Assembly: GCA_026260175.1 (NCBI GenBank)
Contig: JAKCWW010000491.1
Location: 27,035-50,469 of the forward strand
Direction: 5' to 3'
Source: Reticulitermes lucifugus
Taxonomy: Eukaryota > Arthropoda > Insecta > Blattodea > Rhinotermitidae
Length of the DNA: 23,435 nt
A model generated the notes under the pieces. That model made no database searches, was not told where the DNA came from, and saw nothing but the letters and a program-made list of their open reading frames with translations. Positions within the stretch are counted from its first letter, which is position 1; every line of letters begins with the position of its first letter. Shown piece by piece: positions 18,791 to 23,435 of this stretch. The translations under genes and the position numbers were made by a program.

Positions 18791-20149
18791 ACGTATATTT
18801 TGACTGATGTATCAGTATAATTTATCTGACGTTAACACGTTTTATCTTTCGTGCCAGATGTGTGTCAGTGGGAAAATATTATCATTAGCTGAACAAGAAG
18901 GTTTCAATCCCTCAGTTTCACATCCAGCACAGTTTTTCTTTAATTCTCGTGGTTTTCGAGATCATTAAACAGAAATGAACACCCGCGCCAGAAAGATTTT
19001 TGCGGCTTACGGATTTCTGTATTTTAAATCCTGTTAGATGAGAACTTTTCTCTAAGATTTAGCCTAATCGCATTAGCAACGACACTGGTGTTGCTGTCTG
19101 TGAATAATTCAAAATAAAAAATTGCTGTTCGGACAGTCGGGTATACCAACTACACCTTTAGGCAGCCTGGAACTACCAAGACAATTGACCTATTGATATA
19201 GTTGCTTAATTTGTATTATGCGACTAATATACGAGTGAGTTTATTGAAATTCACTTGCTAACACTGTCAGTGAGTCATGAATTGTTGGTTATCTGTTACG
19301 TTAAACAATGGTTTACATATATTTTATGTAATGGTAGCTGAAGTTAAAGCTGATAAAATTGCTGATTGTATTTATTTTGTACTCACTATTATATGTATAT
19401 TTTGTTCCAATAAAATCAAAATAAAATATTAATACAAATTGTTGAGTTTCTTAAACTGTTTTAATGCACAGTGTGTGTATCCTTGCTTCATATCTGTTAT
19501 CGTGTCTCACATGCCTTTAGGCTTTCTGCGGTCATTCTGTGGATCGACCTATTGCGATAGTAATATAAACAGGCCTGTTTCTTTCCACGTACCGAACAAA
19601 ACTGGTGCAGCAGTTGAGCTCAACATTTATTTATTTATTTTTATTATATTTTATCATATTTTATTAATATGTGAAAGCCTCGCAGTTTTTTAATAGTCTG
19701 TTTGCTAAAGCTTAGAATCAATAGCACTCCATTACAATTGTTCAAAAAGACAGGCAATTTATGTATAACGTAACATTGAGGCGCATTCGCGTAACCATTG
19801 TTGCCGTGGAAAAGCAATAGACATTATATGTTCTGAGTGTGTGTCTGTAGCCTTAGTTATCTGGCATGCAAAGCGCATGCGCTGTATTATATTGCCATCT
19901 GTGGCGTGTATGGCGTTACCATATTTTTCCACATTATCTCATAAATGATATGATTTTTGGAAAACAATTATTGAACATAAAATATGTGTTTTGATTTTCT
20001 CTACAACTTTTTTCTGAAACATTTCTCATTTTAAGAAGAATTCTGCGAGATATTATCATAAATTTACATTGGTATTCATGTAAAGTACTTGTTATTCTTG
20101 TCAGATGTTAATTAAACTTTAATTTTCTCGACATATTTTCGAAAAACAC

Positions 20150-20225
20150 GTAGATATCAAATTTCATGAAAATCCGTCCCGTGGGAAACGAGTTGTTCCA
20201 TGATGACGGACAGACGGACGGATAA
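20150..20225 (+). mobile_element. Possible retroelement 3' tail
   Basis: Text such as ATTTCATGAAAATCCGTCCC followed by GACGGACAGACGGACGG resembles a common 3'-end motif of dispersed insect repeats. No coding part accompanies it. Confidence 0.3.
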
Positions 20226-20439
20226 TTAAGCAATTAAGAAGGAAGAAGCATATGAGCTTATGAACAACTGAAAATCTATGGGATGCATTCACTTAGATAT
20301 TTCTTAAAAATATTTTCAGAAAGTCGAGCATGGTATAAAAGAGGCTTGATATCCCAGATTTCTATTTCACACAGCAATAATAATTTATGCTATCTTCTGC
20401 TAGTTAATGCCTATGTCTATTGCTAGATAATGACAATGT

Positions 20440-21095
20440 CTATTCTGATATTTGGGTACCAAATTTTGTGAGGAACTTACTACCTCTGTGTTCAAGGCAT
20501 ACTTCAATTACACCCTGAATACCGAGACAATATAATCTTCTGTACGTTTGGCATTCTTCGTCAGACCACATGGTGACATGACCTACAGGACTACAATACG
20601 TATAACATAATTCAGTTAAGAACATTGTTCTGAAACACGCATGTAGGAAGATGCATATCGCTACTTGACATTGAAGTAGGACAGACGTACGGAGGCTGCT
20701 GTGGGTGTTTGACATCACTTGAATGCAGTTCTGCTTCAGGTTTTTAAAGTCATTTTACTCATTATATGAATTGGAGGGTAATAATGTATGGCCTATCAAA
20801 TGGAATGTGAGGAAAGAGGGCGGGCCTTACCTACTTTACGACATTCCTTGGTACATGCCTGGGAGGGAAAGAGAAGTGAATTACCTAACTTCCTACAGCT
20901 ATGGCTCTACAGCGCAATGTTTTATTCGGGGGGACTCACTGATAACCCCCTATCGAAATTTCATCTCTACTCACCGAATTTGCTCATGGTTACCTTTATT
21001 TCCTCCAGGTGAATGCCAAAATATTGCGTTGAAATGGGCCACGATTGACTTCTTTCAGAGTGTCACCTGTTTGCAGAAATAGATACTACACTGCA
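20440..21095. other. Unassigned, possibly repetitive block
   Basis: GC is higher than in the flanks. An open minus-strand frame of 92 codons (20440-20718) is Cys-rich at its centre but matches no family I recognise. The segment 20810-21080 reads like decayed repeat, with a 119-codon + frame that shows no motif. Both could be transposon remains; neither is called as a gene. Confidence 0.35.
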
Positions 21096-21098
21096 AAG

Positions 21099-21127
21099 TA
21101 TGTATGTATGTATGCATGTATGCATGA
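21099..21127. repeat. (TATG)n-type microsatellite
   Basis: Repeated TATG units with ATGC variants. Confidence 0.9.
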
Positions 21128-21395
21128 TTTCTGGCTATTTGTGTATGTTATGTCTTGCACTTCGTTGTTTTTTTCATGGTCTTATGTAGGTGGCAGCTCT
21201 GTGTTCGAAACTGCGCCATCTGAATGATAAACATGTAATTTAATTCATTAGTCTAACGAATAAATACGTAAGAATTTTAAAGGGCGCTTCCTTTAATGTT
21301 ACAAAATATTTTTTCACACTTAATTTCTGTTCGAAAAATGGTTATTTGGTGATAATGGGAATATAAATACGAAATATATGATTACCGGTTGAATT

Positions 21396-21665
21396 TCAAA
21401 CGACGTCCCCCAATTCATTCCATCGCCTATATCTTCCAAGTGGTTTCTTTCTTTTGGGTTTCCCCACCAAAACCGTGTCTGCCCCATAAAAACACGTCCC
21501 GCCCATCTCATAATCCATGACTTAATCATCCTACCATTCTTGGAGAGAATTACAAATATTGAAGCTCCTCATTATGTAGTTTTCTCCAGTCTCCTCCTAC
21601 TTTCTACCCTAAGGTCTAAATATCTTCCTCAATATCCTGTTCTCGTGCTCCCTGTCTATGGTCTC
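21396..21665 (-). pseudogene. 3' coding remnant of a second LINE
   Basis: Minus-strand pieces in shifting frames match the C-terminal region of common insect non-LTR reverse transcriptases. They are ENRILRKIFRP, then WRKLHNEELQYL, then MIKSWIMRWAGRV, then VLVGKPKRKKPLGRYRRWNE. Stops and at least two frameshifts break it. The upstream RT domain is missing. It differs from the remnant at 7733-8018, so two LINE families left 3' pieces here. Confidence 0.75.
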
Positions 21666-22109
21666 TTCTTGACAAAAACCAACATTTTCCTTAATATTTA
21701 TAATTAATTACGAATTAATACTAAAACCTTTGTGGTGTTTTTTGGAAAGGTGTCGGCATTTCTGTCTGAAAGTTCTCAGGGTGGTGGAATGATGTACAAT
21801 GCATGGGGGAGGTGAAGACAGAACACTTAAACAAGGAGGAGGTGATCTTTAACTCAATCATTATTTTATGCCTCTTCTCATTTTAATCAAATTTATTAAA
21901 GCACGAGGGCAATAAATATCTGTAAAAATCTTTTAAAGTACAGACGAAGTTGACTCCATTTTGATATGATGTATATGCGGTTACTGAGACATGACGGAAG
22001 ATGCGGGCGTGCAAAGCGCGCAGTAAAGAGCGGGGGTCATTGGTCTCGCTACGCACGTGTTACAACAGTAATTCTTCCGCACACGAGATGGCTCTGCCAC
22101 AGTGTAAGC
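21666..22109. other. Intergenic stretch, no feature recognised
   Basis: AT-rich, with a GC-richer patch at about 22000-22090. No motif or gene can be supported. Confidence 0.5.
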
Positions 22110-22320
22110 AATGTTGAAGCTTAGTCACAGAAACCGGCCTCTTGATCGAGATCAAACTCGGTACTTACAAAATACGAAGCAGGACTCTTAACCACTCGGC
22201 TAGAGCATTCGGTCTTGTGTCCGTAATCTGAACAGTCGATAGAGTGCCGTGAATGGACACTATTTATCTGCAGTTGGGTCACTATTCCACTCTGGACTTC
22301 ATCACGTGACATTGTCTTTT
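22110..22320 (-). mobile_element. tRNA-like SINE head
   Basis: On the minus strand, TAGCCGAGTGGTTAAGAG (complement of 22185-22202) is a strong box A, and CGAGTTTGATCTCG (complement of 22147-22160) is a box B-like element about 40 bases on. This resembles a tRNA D-arm and T-arm. It lacks a folded acceptor stem, so a SINE or tRNA pseudogene is more likely than a tRNA gene. Confidence 0.5.
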
Positions 22321-23012
22321 ATAGAACAAAGAACGGCGTAATAACAGTATTCTGCGTGTCCGGTCGCGTCTCACACACTGGAACGCCTTCAGAGACATTC
22401 AGGAGTGTTACAAGATGGCTGCACTTCCATTACTGCATGCGTGTCTCTGTATTCTTCTTTTAAAGGTTATATGTGACTGTATTAGAGGAAGTTCCAGAAA
22501 GAAGTGGATAATGAATTCATGCAGTCTTAATTTGCCGATATAGATAAACTTTCTGAAGAATCAGAAGGAATGCGGATATTATAATTTACTTAAGGATAAG
22601 GTTAAGAATGAGTGGAGCTATACCTCAACTCCCCATACGTGACTTCATGACGTGAAGAGGGAAAAACTCTACCTTTGCCATTACTGCGTATTCTAAATAG
22701 TAAAAGACAGTTTCTTCTAACGTGGTATTTGAGGTTTCCGTTGGCGGTTTTTTTTTTTTTTTTTNTGGAAGATTTAGGTCTTCTGGGTTCTGACGCTTTG
22801 TCACTGGTGTTAGATTTTCCCGACATTCTGAAGAAACGTTGTACCTTCAGCTTTAAAAATTAGGGTCGCAAGAGACAATCTTGGATGCCTCAAATTTTGA
22901 AGATAAAGTTAATATTTTAATTTTAACGGCCGGAACGCCTAACAAAGTTACACGGCGTCACACGCCAGAAGATATGAACCCTCAAGGTCTTGTTTTTTGG
23001 TAACTATTTAAA
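22321..23012. other. Repeat debris before the last SINE
   Basis: 22606-22655 is related to 11372-11424. A poly-T run (22748-22764) followed by a single N could be the reversed poly-A tail of a retroelement. No gene is seen. Confidence 0.45.
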
Positions 23013-23250
23013 GATACAGAGCGGAAATAGCGCAATCGCTATGGGACAGATGACCAAGGAATCGTGGTTTGATTCCAGGCAGGATCCAAAATTTTTTTGC
23101 GCGCCGTAGCGTCGAGACCAGGTCTGGGACTCTGGCTACGTATCCTATTCAACGGCTACCGGGTTAAAGCGACGAGGACGTGAAGCTTATTACTCACCTC
23201 TATTAAGAAGGGAGGTTAAAAATTACTGAATCTCTACCTCCACCCTCATA
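23013..23250 (+). mobile_element. tRNA-derived SINE
   Basis: Box A-like AATAGCGCAATCGCTATGGG (23026-23045) and box B-like GTGGTTTGATTCC (23064-23076) have tRNA-like spacing. A GC-rich body runs to about 23200, followed by AT-rich sequence. The 3' end is approximate. Confidence 0.6.
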
Positions 23251-23388
23251 TATGCCTTCTTGTCTTGTAAGGATTATTTGAAAATTTACATTTACATTTA
23301 AAGCACATTATGCTGTGTATGTCACAAGTTTCAACACTAAAGGAACTTCAAATTTTACCGAAGAGATTTACATCTGATTGATTATTTG

Positions 23389-23403
23389 TACCAACAAATG
23401 CAC
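23389..23403. repeat. 15-bp block shared, inverted, with the fold-back at 193-315
   Basis: TACCAACAAATGCAC is the exact reverse complement of 283-297. The rest of the element may continue beyond the window edge. Confidence 0.4.
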
Positions 23404-23435
23404 TAAGACAGTTTTTTCACTGTTTTCTTTATTAT

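Larger units (their letters stand above)
18422..20439. other. AT-rich intergenic region
   Basis: No gene was recognised. It contains a possible hAT terminal repeat (18740-18790) and, near 20160-20225, a block ending GGACAGACGGACGG that resembles the 3' ends of dispersed insect retroelements. Confidence 0.45.

Noticed and set aside
22147..22206. tRNA gene on the minus strand
   Set aside because: Good internal promoter boxes but no complete cloverleaf with acceptor stem; SINE or pseudogene fits better.
22835..22845. CTGAAGAAACGTTG near 22827, like a hammerhead without stem II
   Set aside because: With the hairpin missing there is no structural support.
1..23435. CRISPR array, bacterial operon or prophage features
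   Set aside because: None seen; spliced Osiris genes and insect transposons show eukaryotic DNA.

Overview
This is insect chromosomal DNA: AT-rich, with long introns and heavy transposon debris. It carries two complete members of the Osiris family (DUF1676), which is specific to insects and close relatives. The tRNA-derived SINEs, LINE tails and hammerhead-type repeats would suit a polyneopteran such as a cockroach, termite or stick insect, but the species cannot be fixed from the sequence alone. There is one assembly gap (11867-12100) and one isolated N (22765).

Layout. 1-1776: repeat-rich upstream DNA with a SINE tail and two fold-back structures. 1777-5391: Osiris gene A on the + strand, two exons (1878-2379 and 4982-5391) encoding 303 residues. 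5392-14540: a 9-kb transposon graveyard with a LINE 3' remnant, two pogo/Tigger-like elements, several tRNA-derived SINEs, a cluster of hammerhead-ribozyme-like motifs, the gap, and a large fold-back element. 14543-17477: Osiris gene B on the + strand, two exons (14720-15227 and 17060-17427) encoding 291 residues. 17478-23435: more repeats, including another hammerhead-like motif, a second LINE remnant and more SINEs.

The two genes are tandem paralogues. They share orientation, a single phase-1 intron at the same protein position, a signal peptide, a two-cysteine segment, an almost identical hydrophobic segment, a His-rich stretch and a C-terminal YPHLLAY motif. Both also have a pyrimidine tract, a TATA-like box and a perfect TCAKTY initiator with identical TATA-to-initiator spacing. 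Osiris proteins are known to act in cuticle and apical-matrix formation through the endomembrane system. Which numbered Osiris these are is not settled here.

The most unusual signal is not protein-coding. About nine loci on both strands carry the arrangement CTGANGA - short hairpin - GAAAC - GTA, matching the conserved core of minimal type I hammerhead ribozymes, as known from Penelope-like retroelements. The best copies are at 12533 and 12747, on the same strand and 214 bp apart. No recognisable Penelope reverse transcriptase is present, so these look like remnants or short non-autonomous copies.
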